A DNA stretch of 64,000 nucleotides. Origin: an uncultured bacterium (GTDB lineage Bacteria; Desulfobacterota; Syntrophorhabdia; Syntrophorhabdales; JANXAF01). Each line of letters begins with the position of its first letter. Within the stretch, counting starts at the first letter, position 1. The translations under genes and the position numbers were made by a program. The stretch lies in assembly GCA_938084905.1 (NCBI GenBank), contig CALKEQ010000007.1, positions 1 to 64,000 on the forward strand, given 5' to 3'. The notes beneath the pieces were generated by a model. It worked only from the letters and a program-made list of their open reading frames with translations, was not told where the DNA came from and did not search any database. This document shows, one piece after another, positions 1 to 9,330 of the stretch.

Positions 1-78
1 AAGGGGGGAAAAGGCAAGAGCATGTGGTTCGTTTCCATTGAAATTGGAAAGGCATTATGTTAAAAATATGTCGAATCT

Positions 79-101
79 AGGTGGGCAAGACCCACTTTTT
101 T
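79..101 (+). terminator. rimP leader hairpin, terminator-like
   Basis: The stem GTGGG (81-85), loop CAAGA and CCCAC (91-95) are followed by TTTTTT (96-101); A79 and G80 can extend the stem. This has the form of an intrinsic terminator and lies 16 bases before the rimP start. It could end an upstream transcript, or act as a leader attenuator for the rimP-nusA-infB operon. Terminator-like hairpins directly before rimP are common in bacteria. The sequence does not say which role applies. Confidence 0.7.
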
Positions 102-117
102 AGTATATGAGGGAAAA

Positions 118-576
118 ATGGAAAGGGTGATTGTGAGCAAAGTTGAGGACCTAGTAAGACCGATCCTTGAGGATGAAGGAATTGAACTTGTTGACGTGGA
201 ATTTATACCTAAAGGGAAGAGATGGATCCTCCGCGTTTATATAGACAAAGAGGGAGGAGTAAATCTTGGAGATTGCGAGAAAGTAAGCAGGGAACTAGGG
301 ACCCTACTCGATGTGGAGGATCTTATAGATCATCCTTACATTCTTGAGGTTTCCTCCCCTGGTCTAACAAGGCAGCTTAAAAGCGTGGAGGATTTTAGAA
401 GGTACAGGGGCAGGCTCTGCAGGATTGTCACAAAAAAGAGCATAAACGGGAGAAACAATTTCCTCGGAGAGATAGTAAACGTGAAGGAGAAAGAAATCGA
501 GGTGAAAGAAAAGGGGGGTCAGGTGATAGTCCCTTTTGACTTTATAAAAAAAGCCAATTTAGAATTTGAAATCTAA
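118..576 (+). CDS. rimP: Ribosome maturation factor RimP
   Basis: RimP (DUF150) helps assemble the 30S subunit. The 152-residue length is usual for the family. An alpha/beta N-terminal domain is followed by a short Sm-like C-terminal domain from about residue 95. The family signature LEVSSPGLTRQL is seen near residues 76-87. ATG 118 follows a GAGGGA ribosome site. It is the first gene of a run with nusA (8-base gap) and infB, the usual bacterial order, and probably shares their transcript. Confidence 0.96.
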   Translation: MERVIVSKVEDLVRPILEDEGIELVDVEFIPKGKRWILRVYIDKEGGVNLGDCEKVSRELGTLLDVEDLIDHPYILEVSSPGLTRQLKSVEDFRRYRGRLCRIVTKKSINGRNNFLGEIVNVKEKEIEVKEKGGQVIVPFDFIKKANLEFEI

Positions 577-584
577 AGGGAAAG

Positions 585-1847
585 ATGGCCGCATACTTTG
601 GATTAAGTTACGTGATAGAACAGGTTGGAAAGGAAAAGGGGATACCCAGGGAGACGATAATAAAAGCCCTGGAAGAGGCTATGGTAGTTTCCTCTAAGAA
701 AAAGTTTGGAAGTCATCTTGACTTGGAAGCGAGGTACAACGAGGAACTTGACGAAATAGAGGTCTTCCAGTTTAAAACCGTCGTGGAAAACCCAACGAAT
801 AAGGATACGGAAATTTCACTGGAGGAAGCGAGAAAACATGATCCTGAGTGCATGATCGGAGATAGTATCGGGATCAAGCTTGACACATCAGGCCTTGGCA
901 GAATAGCGGCTCAGACAGCTAAGCAGATAATACTTCAGAGGATAAGGAATGCGGAAAGCGAAGTAGCTTACAACGAATACGTAACAAAGAAAGGGACAAT
1001 TGTGAGCGGAACTGTACAAAGGGTTGAGAAAAATCACTACGTTGTAAACCTGGGAAAAGGGGAAGCTATCTTACCCTTTAAGGAGACTATTCCGGGTGAG
1101 GTTTTCAAGCAGAGAGACAGGGTCAAGGGATACATTCTGGATGTGGAGAAGACCCAAAGGGGTTGCACGATTTTGCTTTCTAGGACGCATCCAGGTTTCT
1201 TAATAAAACTTTTCGAGATTGAGGTTCCTGAAATTCAAGAAGGTATTGTGAAAGTAAAAGGTGCTGCAAGAGAGCCAGGAGAGAGGGCAAAGATTGCGGT
1301 CTACACAGAAGATCCTGATGTGGATCCTATCGGTGCATGTGTTGGGATGAAAGGTTCTAGGGTTCAGGCAGTAGTTCAGGAACTGAAAGGTGAAAAAATT
1401 GACATTGTTCCCTGGAGTCCTGATCCGGCAAAGTACGTGTGTAACGCACTTGCTCCTGCAAAGGTATCGAAGGTTTACATAAACGAAGAAGAGAAATCCA
1501 TGGAGATAGTTGTTAGTGACGATCAATTTTCCCTCGCAATAGGGAAAAAGGGACAGAATGTGAGGCTTGCATCTAAGCTTACTGGCTGGAAGATAGACAT
1601 TGTGAGCGAATCGGAAGTGGAAAAGACCTCAAAGGTGGTTATAAGTGAGCTGATGGAGAAGTTGAACATAAACGAAATACTTGCCAGGATACTTTACGAC
1701 GAGTACTTAAGAGAACCTGAGGACATTGCAAAGCTCACTCCGGAGGAGATGAACAAAATTACGAGCATCGCCATAGACGATTGTAGAAACATAATTCAGA
1801 AGGCGAAGGAGTATGTTGAAAAATCATCCAAAATCGGGGCCGCATAA
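585..1847 (+). CDS. nusA: Transcription termination/antitermination protein NusA
   Basis: NusA binds RNA polymerase and nascent RNA to control pausing, termination and antitermination. The order seen is an N-terminal polymerase-binding domain (about 1-125), an S1 domain (about 130-205) and two KH domains (about 225-345; GxxG-like turns in GMKGSR and GKKGQN). A tail of about 70 residues contains one helical repeat. At 420 residues it is shorter than E. coli NusA (495) and lacks a full pair of C-terminal acidic repeats. The TAA stop overlaps the infB ATG by one base, which implies coupled translation. Confidence 0.96.
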   Translation: MAAYFGLSYVIEQVGKEKGIPRETIIKALEEAMVVSSKKKFGSHLDLEARYNEELDEIEVFQFKTVVENPTNKDTEISLEEARKHDPECMIGDSIGIKLDTSGLGRIAAQTAKQIILQRIRNAESEVAYNEYVTKKGTIVSGTVQRVEKNHYVVNLGKGEAILPFKETIPGEVFKQRDRVKGYILDVEKTQRGCTILLSRTHPGFLIKLFEIEVPEIQEGIVKVKGAAREPGERAKIAVYTEDPDVDPIGACVGMKGSRVQAVVQELKGEKIDIVPWSPDPAKYVCNALAPAKVSKVYINEEEKSMEIVVSDDQFSLAIGKKGQNVRLASKLTGWKIDIVSESEVEKTSKVVISELMEKLNINEILARILYDEYLREPEDIAKLTPEEMNKITSIAIDDCRNIIQKAKEYVEKSSKIGAA

Positions 1848-4492
1848 TGGCGAAGATAAAGTTGACAACTCTTAAAGATAGAACGTCTGACGACGAGCTT
1901 TTGTTGAAGCTCAAAAGTATGGGGGTGAAGATAAGGGACGAAAGTAGCGAGGATCAAAGAGAAGAACCTAAGACTGAGCTAAAAAAGGAAGAGCCTGAAT
2001 TTATCGAAAAAAGGGTAACTTCTACGATAATCAGAAGAAGAGCCAATCCATCCGTAAAAGCAGCGGAAGCGAAAAAAGAAATTGGACTTCAGAGTGTTCC
2101 CCTTCCAAAGGAGGAGGAAAAACAAAAGATTGTAGAAAGGATTAAGATAGTTGAGGAAAAAGAGGAAGGATTAGAACTTAAAAAAATCCCGACTCTCGCG
2201 GAGGCAGAGAGAAAGGAAAAAAAAGAACCAGAACAGAAGGTTAGGATAGAGCCCATAGTTAAGGAATCGGAGGAAGAAAAGAAGTTGCAGATCTTAAAAG
2301 TTGAGGCTCCGGCTGCAAGGGTACCAACTCTCGAGGTTCAGATTGAGGGAAAATCTATAACAGACCTGGTTTTTGAGAGACCAAAGGGAGACCTTGAACT
2401 TATCGGTGAGGAGAAAGAGAGAGAGATAACCAGGGTACTGGAAGAGGCGTACGGCAAAGACTTAGACGTTGATTTTGCCTATGTGGAAGAGGAAGAAGAT
2501 GAAAGGAAAAGAAGGAAAGTTGAGAAGTTCCTTAAACGAATAGAGGAATTGGAGTTAGAGGAGGAGAGGCTAAAAAGGAAAGTTTTGCCTAAAAGAAAAG
2601 TGGTTGTTCAGGACGAGATTGTTCCGAGAAAGAAGCAGAAGGTTTTTGAATTCTCCGTCCAGAAGGTAAAGAAAGAGAAGAAAGTTGAGAAAGAAGAGGA
2701 AAAAAAGGCGGAACCAATAAAGCCCCAGAGAAAGTTGATCAAGATTGGAGAAGAGATTCAGGTGGGTGAACTTGCAAAAAAGATGGGGATTAAGGTCCAG
2801 GACTTGATCGCCAAGCTTTTGAACCTTGGAGTTGTTGCCACCATTAATCAGAGGATCGACTTCGACACAGCCTACCTTGTTGCACAGGAGTTCAATTGTG
2901 AACTGGAAAGAGAGCTTTCAATAGAGGAAGAATTCTTCGCTAAAGAAGAAGAAAAAAAGGACAGACCGGAGGATTTAAAACCGAGACCTCCGGTTGTGAC
3001 GATTATGGGACACGTGGATCATGGGAAGACGTTACTCCTTGACACAATAAGACAGACAAACGTTGCTGAAAAGGAGGCTGGTGGAATAACCCAGCACATA
3101 GGCGCTTACATGGTGAATGTGGACGGAAAGGAGATAGTTTTTCTTGACACACCTGGACACGAAGCCTTTACGGCCATGAGAGCTAGAGGAGCACAGGTAA
3201 CTGACATAGTCGTGCTTGTTGTTGCCGCAGATGATGGGGTCATGCCACAGACGATAGAGGCGATAAATCACGCAAAAGCGGCCTCAGTCCCAATAATAGT
3301 TGCAATAAATAAAATAGACAAACCGAATGCAAACCCCGACAAAGTTATGAAGGACCTCTCTGAGCTTGGACTTGTCCCAGAGGAGTGGGGAGGGAGTACG
3401 CTTTACGCAAAGATTTCGGCAAAGAAAAAAATAGGCATAAAGGAGCTTCTGGAGCTTATTATCCTTCAGGCAGAGATGCTCGAACTTAAGGCCAATCCTG
3501 ACAAGCCTGCAAGGGGGATCATTATTGAGTCCAGGATGGATAAAGGACATGGCCCTGTTGGAACGGTCATAATCCAGGAGGGAACGCTGAAGGTACACGA
3601 TCCTTTCATAGCCGGAACATCATTTGGAAGGGTTAGGGCCATGTTTGACGACAGGGGAAATAGGCTCGAGAAAGCCACGCCTTCTATGCCAGTTCTCGTC
3701 GCTGGTTTTCCTGAGGTTCCACAGGCCGGTGACAAATTCATAGTGACAACCGAAGAGAGGTATGCAAAGGAGCTTTCCAAGTTCAGACTTGAAAAGCTAA
3801 AAGAAAAGGAGGCCTCATCAGTAAAGAGAGTCAGTCTCGAGTCTCTCTCAGTAAAGGCTTCCGACTCGGAGAAAGTAAGCCTAAATGTGATTTTGAAGGG
3901 TGACACAAGGGGAACGGTGGACGCCATAGAGGAGGCTTTAAAAAAGATAACGAATGAAAAGGTCGAGATCAGGGTAATACACAGTGGAGTCGGTTCCATA
4001 ACTGAAACTGACGTAAATCTGGCTTTAGCATCAGATGCGATAATCCTTGGCTTCAACACCAAGCCGGTAAGTAAGGCGAAGGAGCTGGCAGAAAAGGAGA
4101 AAATAGAGATAAGAACCTATTCGGTGATTTACGATCTGATAGATGACGTAAAAAGAGCCTGTGAGGGTAAACTGAAGCCAAAATTCGTTGAGATCTACAT
4201 TGGAAGAGCTGAAGTGAGAAAGGTCTTCGATATCTCGAAGGTTGGAAAGGTGGCTGGATGTTTCGTCCTAGATGGGAAGGTCCTAAGGAATGCAAATGTG
4301 AAACTCTTGAGAAAGGGAGACGTTATCTATTCTGGAAAGGTAAAATCCCTAAAGAGGTTCAAGGATGATGTAAGGGAAGTACAACAGGGATACGAGTGCG
4401 GGATAGCACTCGAAGGAACCGATGATATAATAGAAGGGGATATTCTTGAGTTCTACGTTCAAGAAAAAGAGGAACAGAAGATTGATGGATAA
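1847..4492 (+). CDS. infB: Translation initiation factor IF-2
   Basis: IF-2 is the GTPase that places initiator fMet-tRNA on the 30S subunit and promotes subunit joining. A long, highly charged Lys/Glu linker fills about residues 40-300. An IF2_N-like module follows (about 300-355), then the G domain with GHVDHGKT at 388-395, DTPGHE and NKID, and the C-terminal beta-barrel and fMet-tRNA-binding domains. The 881 residues fit the long form. ATG 1847 is fixed by the one-base overlap with nusA. Confidence 0.97.
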   Translation: MAKIKLTTLKDRTSDDELLLKLKSMGVKIRDESSEDQREEPKTELKKEEPEFIEKRVTSTIIRRRANPSVKAAEAKKEIGLQSVPLPKEEEKQKIVERIKIVEEKEEGLELKKIPTLAEAERKEKKEPEQKVRIEPIVKESEEEKKLQILKVEAPAARVPTLEVQIEGKSITDLVFERPKGDLELIGEEKEREITRVLEEAYGKDLDVDFAYVEEEEDERKRRKVEKFLKRIEELELEEERLKRKVLPKRKVVVQDEIVPRKKQKVFEFSVQKVKKEKKVEKEEEKKAEPIKPQRKLIKIGEEIQVGELAKKMGIKVQDLIAKLLNLGVVATINQRIDFDTAYLVAQEFNCELERELSIEEEFFAKEEEKKDRPEDLKPRPPVVTIMGHVDHGKTLLLDTIRQTNVAEKEAGGITQHIGAYMVNVDGKEIVFLDTPGHEAFTAMRARGAQVTDIVVLVVAADDGVMPQTIEAINHAKAASVPIIVAINKIDKPNANPDKVMKDLSELGLVPEEWGGSTLYAKISAKKKIGIKELLELIILQAEMLELKANPDKPARGIIIESRMDKGHGPVGTVIIQEGTLKVHDPFIAGTSFGRVRAMFDDRGNRLEKATPSMPVLVAGFPEVPQAGDKFIVTTEERYAKELSKFRLEKLKEKEASSVKRVSLESLSVKASDSEKVSLNVILKGDTRGTVDAIEEALKKITNEKVEIRVIHSGVGSITETDVNLALASDAIILGFNTKPVSKAKELAEKEKIEIRTYSVIYDLIDDVKRACEGKLKPKFVEIYIGRAEVRKVFDISKVGKVAGCFVLDGKVLRNANVKLLRKGDVIYSGKVKSLKRFKDDVREVQQGYECGIALEGTDDIIEGDILEFYVQEKEEQKIDG

Positions 4493-4497
4493 AGGGG

Positions 4498-4797
4498 ATG
4501 TATGTTGGCATATCAAGCGTAGAGATATTCCTGCCAGATAACCACTCCCTTAAAGAAAAAAGGCAGGTTACAAGAAGCATAGTTGAGAGGACAAGATCTA
4601 GGTTCAATATCTCCATTATGGAGATAAATCGGTCGAATCTGTGGCAGAGGGCTTACATAGGTTTCTCTGTTGTTGGAGAGACAATAGATCAGATAAACAA
4701 GACTGTTGAAGATGTTCACAACTTTATAGAGAATCTTTACCTTGGCAAAATTATTAACACAAAAACTGAAATAATCCGGATGGGAAATGAAGTATAG
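4498..4797 (+). CDS. ylxP: DUF503 family protein, YlxP-like
   Basis: This 99-residue protein belongs to DUF503 (Bacillus YlxP). The start MYVGISSVEIFLP and the SLKEKR motif are typical. The family sits between infB and rbfA in many bacteria and is thought to act with ribosome assembly or RNA, but no reaction is established. ATG 4498 follows AAAGGGG closely. The end overlaps the rbfA start by 11 bases. Confidence 0.88.
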   Translation: MYVGISSVEIFLPDNHSLKEKRQVTRSIVERTRSRFNISIMEINRSNLWQRAYIGFSVVGETIDQINKTVEDVHNFIENLYLGKIINTKTEIIRMGNEV

Positions 4798-5128
4798 AAA
4801 GTACAGGATTCAGGATCAGTTGCAGGAGGAGATTTCGATAATAATCCAGAGAGAGCTTAGGGATCCGGGAATTGGGTTTGTCACCATCCTGGATGTGAAG
4901 ATGTCCGAAGATCTAAGATTGGCAAAGGTTTACTACTCAGTTTACGGTTCCGAGGATGATTGGCAAAAGACAAAGGAGGCACTTGAAAGATCGAAAGGGT
5001 ACATTAAGTTTTTACTTGGTAAAAGGATTAGGATAAAGTACATGCCTGATCTGGCTTTCTTCCCGGATAGAAGTTACGAGAAAGCGCTAAAGATAGAGCA
5101 GATTCTCAGCAAAAAGAAAGATGATTGA
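4787..5128 (+). CDS. rbfA: Ribosome-binding factor A
   Basis: RbfA is a small KH-like protein that binds late 30S precursors and assists 16S 5'-end maturation. At 113 residues it has the usual size. Family patterns include LRDPGIGFVTILDV in the first third and the LGKRIRIKYMPDLAFFPD stretch near residue 85. The ATG lies inside the end of ylxP and the stop lies inside the start of the next gene, so the three are probably translated together. Confidence 0.96.
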   Translation: MKYRKYRIQDQLQEEISIIIQRELRDPGIGFVTILDVKMSEDLRLAKVYYSVYGSEDDWQKTKEALERSKGYIKFLLGKRIRIKYMPDLAFFPDRSYEKALKIEQILSKKKDD

Positions 5129-6071
5129 GGAAATTGAGAAAATCCTTAGGGAGAAAAGGCGTTTCCTTATTACTACCCATGTGGATCCGGACGGCGATGC
5201 AATAGGATCGGTCTTCGCAATGTACTTCTTTATCAAGCAGCTGGGTTTGTTCCCAGAGGTTTACCTCAGGGATAAAGTACCTTATAGGTACGGTTTTCTG
5301 CCTCAACCTCATAGGGTTGAGACCGAATTAGAACCCCTAAATTACGATGCTATCTTTGTCCTCGATTGCGGGGACCTTAAGAGAGTAGGAGAAAAACATG
5401 AGAAACTGAAAGATCACGATCTCATTGTGAACATCGATCATCATGAAACGAATGAGATGTTTGGAAAGATAAACTACGTTGATGTACAAGCATCTTCAAC
5501 AGCGGAGATTGTTTACAGGATATTTAGGTTTTTTGATGTTCCTCTGAGTCAAGAGATAGCCATAAATCTTTACACAGGTATATTTACAGATACAGGTTCC
5601 TTCAGGTTTCAAAATACGACAGATGAAGCATTCTTCATATGTGGACATCTGGTACGCAATGGAGTTTCACCTAGATTTGTGGCTGAGATGGTCTATGAGA
5701 ACCATCCTAAAGAGCGTTTTCTTCTCCTTTCCGAGGCATTAAAGACACTGGAAGTTACAGAGGGAGGTAAAGTTGGAATAGTTTCTTTGACTACTGATAT
5801 GTTTCAGAGGACAAACTCCTCTTACGAGCATTCGGATGGTTTTGCTGAGTACATTCGGGAAATGGGTGGCATTAAGGTTGCTATTCTCATAAGGGAGCTT
5901 GATAAGGGAAAATACAAAGTTAGCATGAGGTCAAAAGATGACATTGACGTGGGAAGAATATGCCACAATTTTGGAGGGGGAGGCCACAGAAACGCAGCAG
6001 GCTGCATTCTGGAAGGTACTCTCGAGGAAGTGAAGGGAATTGTAAAAAAAGCGGTTTCAGAGGAATTATGA
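5121..6071 (+). CDS. nrnA: DHH phosphoesterase, NrnA-like nanoRNase / pAp phosphatase
   Basis: NrnA-type enzymes degrade 2-5 nucleotide RNAs and dephosphorylate 3'-phosphoadenosine 5'-phosphate using divalent metal. The DHH domain shows HVDPDGDAIGS (about 20-30), VLDCGD (near 82) and NIDHHETN (about 100). The DHHA1 domain ends with FGGGGHRNAAGC. At 316 residues it has family length. Genes of this type lie between rbfA and truB in many Desulfobacterota. The start overlaps rbfA by 8 bases. Confidence 0.92.
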   Translation: MIEEIEKILREKRRFLITTHVDPDGDAIGSVFAMYFFIKQLGLFPEVYLRDKVPYRYGFLPQPHRVETELEPLNYDAIFVLDCGDLKRVGEKHEKLKDHDLIVNIDHHETNEMFGKINYVDVQASSTAEIVYRIFRFFDVPLSQEIAINLYTGIFTDTGSFRFQNTTDEAFFICGHLVRNGVSPRFVAEMVYENHPKERFLLLSEALKTLEVTEGGKVGIVSLTTDMFQRTNSSYEHSDGFAEYIREMGGIKVAILIRELDKGKYKVSMRSKDDIDVGRICHNFGGGGHRNAAGCILEGTLEEVKGIVKKAVSEEL

Positions 6072-6952
6072 ACGGGTTCTTGATAATTGACAAATCTCAG
6101 GGAATGACATCCTACGATGTAATAAGACGGCTAAAAAGAATAACCAGGTTCAAAAAGATAGGCTACATAGGTACTCTTGACAGGAATGCAACCGGGATCC
6201 TTCCCGTTGCTATAAACGAGGGAGTGAAACTTGTTCCTTATCTAGAAGACGTGAAGAAGGTTTACAAAGCGAAATTTTTGCTCGGACTTACAACAGATAC
6301 TTACGACGTTCAAGGAAAGGTTTTGAGAAAAATAGAACCGGAAAGGTTCGAAAGGGATGTACTGGAAGAGCACCTCATTAAATTTAAAGGGAAGATCAAA
6401 CAGAGGATACCTCTTTTTTCTGCTAAAAAAGTGGGTAGAAAGCCCCTTTACAAGCTTGCAAAGGAAGGGGTCAACATTGAACCGATGTATAAGGATGTGG
6501 AGGTTTACGATATAAAGTTATTGAGTTACGATCACCCATTTGTGGAGGTAGAGCTTATTTGCTCAAAGGGGACTTACGTCAGAACCCTTGCCCATGACTT
6601 CGGTGAGGAGCTTGGCTGCGGTGCTTCTCTTTACGCTCTAAAAAGGACAAGGCACGGAGAATTTGGTGAGGATGAGGCCGTGAAAGTTGAAGACATAAGG
6701 AGTGTTGAAGATATAATTAAATACCTTATACCATGCGAGAAAGTTCTGAGATTTGCAAAGGAGGTTGTTGTGGAAAAGCAGCTTGAAAGATTCTTAAGAC
6801 ATGGGATGCCAGTCCCGATCTTTGGGAGCGTAAAGGATTGGAAGGAAGGGGAACTCGCAAAAATACTTAGTAAGGAAGGAAGTATGCTTGCAATAGGCGT
6901 GGCTGATCCTTCTTCAAGGACTATAAAGGTAAAAAGGCTGATAAACGCATAG
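6068..6952 (+). CDS. truB: tRNA pseudouridine-55 synthase TruB
   Basis: TruB makes pseudouridine 55 in the tRNA T loop. I chose ATG 6068 (294 residues) because [15 protein letters not shown] matches the family N-terminus and it overlaps the nrnA TGA as ATGA; a longer in-frame start at 5960 adds residues read through nrnA. The catalytic Asp lies in GTLDRNATG (about 37-45). The usual motif has Pro after Asp, here Arg. A C-terminal PUA-like region follows. Confidence 0.94.
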   Translation: MNGFLIIDKSQGMTSYDVIRRLKRITRFKKIGYIGTLDRNATGILPVAINEGVKLVPYLEDVKKVYKAKFLLGLTTDTYDVQGKVLRKIEPERFERDVLEEHLIKFKGKIKQRIPLFSAKKVGRKPLYKLAKEGVNIEPMYKDVEVYDIKLLSYDHPFVEVELICSKGTYVRTLAHDFGEELGCGASLYALKRTRHGEFGEDEAVKVEDIRSVEDIIKYLIPCEKVLRFAKEVVVEKQLERFLRHGMPVPIFGSVKDWKEGELAKILSKEGSMLAIGVADPSSRTIKVKRLINA

Positions 6953-6962
6953 GAGGAAAAAA

Positions 6963-7232
6963 ATGGCACTTAGCAAAGAGAAAAAAAAGGAGATCATTGA
7001 GAACTTCAAGCTCCATGATAGGGACACCGGTTCTCCGGAGGTTCAAATAGCACTTCTCACTGAAAGAATAAGGCTTCTTACCGAGCATTTTAAGAGATTC
7101 CCAAAGGACCACAACTCGAGAAGGGGACTTCTCATACTGATAGGTCATCGAAGGAGCCTTCTGAATTATCTCAAAAATAGAAACGTTGAGAGGTACAGAA
7201 AGCTTATCGAGAAATTGGGACTGAGAAAGTAA
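6963..7232 (+). CDS. rpsO: 30S ribosomal protein S15
   Basis: S15 binds the central domain of 16S rRNA early in 30S assembly. The 89 residues and motifs such as [19 protein letters not shown] and [10 protein letters not shown] are textbook. A strong AGGAGG ribosome site precedes ATG 6963. It lies just before pnp, the near-universal arrangement. The gap to truB is only 10 bases, so no separate promoter is evident. Confidence 0.98.
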   Translation: MALSKEKKKEIIENFKLHDRDTGSPEVQIALLTERIRLLTEHFKRFPKDHNSRRGLLILIGHRRSLLNYLKNRNVERYRKLIEKLGLRK

Positions 7233-7245
7233 AAAGGGAATCTAA

Positions 7246-9327
7246 ATGGAGAAAAGAAAAATCACAATAGAATTTGCTCAGAGGCCCCTAACGATAACGG
7301 TAGGTGAGTTGGCAAAACAGGCTGATGGAAGTGTCCTTGTGCAGTACGCTGATACGGCTGTGCTTGTAACTGCCGTTGCTGATAGAAAAGAGACAAACCT
7401 CGACTTTCTGCCACTTACTGTTAACTATCAGGAGATGTCATATGCGGCTGGACGCTTCCCCGGAGGATTCTTTAAAAGGGAAGGGAGACCTTCAGACAGG
7501 GAGATTCTCATATCAAGATTGATAGATAGACCCCTCAGGCCACTTTTTCCGAAAGGGTTCAACAGGGAGGTACAGATAATAGCAACGGTTCTTTCTGCAG
7601 ACCAGGAGAACGATCCAGCCATACTTGGGATTATCGGAGCATCCTGCGCATTAACTCTCTCCGAGATACCATTCGATGGACCAATCGCCGGTGTAAAGAT
7701 AGGAAGAAAGAACGGCTCCTTTATTATTAATCCGACGACAGCTGATATGGAAGAGAGTGACATGGAGATTGTTGTGGCGGGAACTAAAGAGGCGATAATA
7801 ATGGTTGAAGGGGGAGCAAAGTTTGTAAAAGGGGAAGAGATCATCGAGGCGATTCACTTTGGGCACAAAAGCATGCTTCCAATCATAGAGTGTCAGGAGA
7901 AATTGAGGGATGAGCTTGGGATTAAAAAATGGGTCTTTGTTGCGCCTGTGCTGGGAAAGGAAATGGAGGAGGAAATAAAGGAGAAGAAAAAAGAAGAAAT
8001 ATACGCGGCTCTCTCAATTCCTGAAAAGAAGAAAAGGAGGGAAAGGCTAAAGGAGATAAGGGAAAGTCTGGCGAAAGAGTACGAGAATCTGGACGTAAAT
8101 CTGCTAAATAGGAGCTTTGACCAGATACTGAGGGAGCTTATGAGGGAGAAACTGATATCAACGGGTCTGAGAATAGATGGGAGGAAACCTGATGAGCTTA
8201 GGGAGATATCGTGTAAAGTGGGTATCTTTCCAAGAACTCACGGTTCCGCTCTTTTCACAAGGGGGGAGACTCAGGCTCTTGCTATAACAACTTTTGGTAC
8301 TTCGGAGGATGAGCAAAAAGTTGAATCCCTTCTTGAAGGTGAGGTTTTTAAAGCTTTCATGGTACATTACAACTTCCCTCCATTCTCAGTTGGAGAGGTT
8401 GCGCCACTTCGTGCTCCTACGCGTAGAGAAATCGGTCACGGATACCTTGCGGAGAGAGCCCTCTCTCCAATTCTTCCACCTAGGGACGAGTTTCCATACA
8501 CAATAAGGATCGTTTCTGAGATACTTGAATCGAACGGCTCCTCTTCCATGGCTACTGTTTGCAGTGGATGTTTATCCCTTATGGATGCTGGCGTACCGAT
8601 AAAGGAACCTGTTGCTGGAATCGCGATGGGACTGGTGAAGGAAGGTGAGACGGAAATAATCCTATCAGACATAATAGGTGACGAGGACCATTTGGGAGAT
8701 ATGGATTTTAAGATTGCCGGGTCTTCAAGGGGAATTACGGCGATCCAGATGGATTTGAAGATAAAAGGAATAACTAAAGAAACCATGCTGAGGGTCGTAA
8801 AACAGGCCCAGGAAGGGATTGAAAAGATCCTTTCAATTATGCGCCAAACAATGGACAAACCTAGAGAAAATCTATCTCCATACGCTCCGAGGATCCTGAC
8901 AATAAAGATAAACCCTGAAAAGATTAGGGATGTCATAGGTCCCGGAGGTAAGGTCATAAAAGGAATAATAGATCAGACAGGAGTCAAGATAGATATTGAG
9001 GATTCTGGAGTTGTGAGGGTGGCCTCTCAGAATGAGGCATCAGCAATGAGGGCAATAGAGATGATAAAAGAGGTAGCACGAGAGGTAGAAGTTGGTGCCG
9101 TCTACGAGGGAAAGGTAAAAAGAATAGTCGACTCGGGAGTTATAGTGGAGATATGGCCTGGATCTGACGGGTTTGTTCATATAAGCCAGCTTGCTGATGG
9201 ATATATAAGAAGGATAACGGATATAGTTAAAGAAGGTGATATCATTCCCGTAAAGGTTATAGAGATAGATCAATTTGGCAGGATCAAACTTTCAAGAAAG
9301 GCAGCCCTACGGGAAAGAAAACGTTAG
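7246..9327 (+). CDS. pnp: Polyribonucleotide nucleotidyltransferase (PNPase)
   Basis: PNPase degrades RNA 3' to 5' with phosphate and can add tails. Two RNase PH domains are visible (about 1-230 and 310-540), joined by an all-helical segment, followed by KH (GPGGKVIKGI, about 560-625) and S1 (from about 622, GSDGFVHISQL). The 693 residues match the family. It follows rpsO by 13 bases. No separate leader is present between them, so any autocontrol site would have to lie in the rpsO-pnp transcript. Confidence 0.97.
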   Translation: MEKRKITIEFAQRPLTITVGELAKQADGSVLVQYADTAVLVTAVADRKETNLDFLPLTVNYQEMSYAAGRFPGGFFKREGRPSDREILISRLIDRPLRPLFPKGFNREVQIIATVLSADQENDPAILGIIGASCALTLSEIPFDGPIAGVKIGRKNGSFIINPTTADMEESDMEIVVAGTKEAIIMVEGGAKFVKGEEIIEAIHFGHKSMLPIIECQEKLRDELGIKKWVFVAPVLGKEMEEEIKEKKKEEIYAALSIPEKKKRRERLKEIRESLAKEYENLDVNLLNRSFDQILRELMREKLISTGLRIDGRKPDELREISCKVGIFPRTHGSALFTRGETQALAITTFGTSEDEQKVESLLEGEVFKAFMVHYNFPPFSVGEVAPLRAPTRREIGHGYLAERALSPILPPRDEFPYTIRIVSEILESNGSSSMATVCSGCLSLMDAGVPIKEPVAGIAMGLVKEGETEIILSDIIGDEDHLGDMDFKIAGSSRGITAIQMDLKIKGITKETMLRVVKQAQEGIEKILSIMRQTMDKPRENLSPYAPRILTIKINPEKIRDVIGPGGKVIKGIIDQTGVKIDIEDSGVVRVASQNEASAMRAIEMIKEVAREVEVGAVYEGKVKRIVDSGVIVEIWPGSDGFVHISQLADGYIRRITDIVKEGDIIPVKVIEIDQFGRIKLSRKAALRERKR

Positions 9328-9330
9328 AAG

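Noticed and set aside
1..103. Open frames ending at 63 or 103 as tail of an upstream gene
   Set aside because: Two frames are open from the window edge, but both are too short to recognise and the second runs through the rimP leader hairpin.
3466..4062. Open minus-strand frame opposite infB
   Set aside because: Antisense of a certain gene, Ser/Phe-rich, with no ribosome site or recognisable motif.
5960..6067. Extended N-terminus for TruB from ATG 5960
   Set aside because: The added residues are nrnA sequence read in another frame and match no TruB; ATG 6068 fits the family and overlaps the nrnA stop.
8436..8957. Open minus-strand frame opposite pnp
   Set aside because: Same reasons: it is a shadow of PNPase coding sequence.
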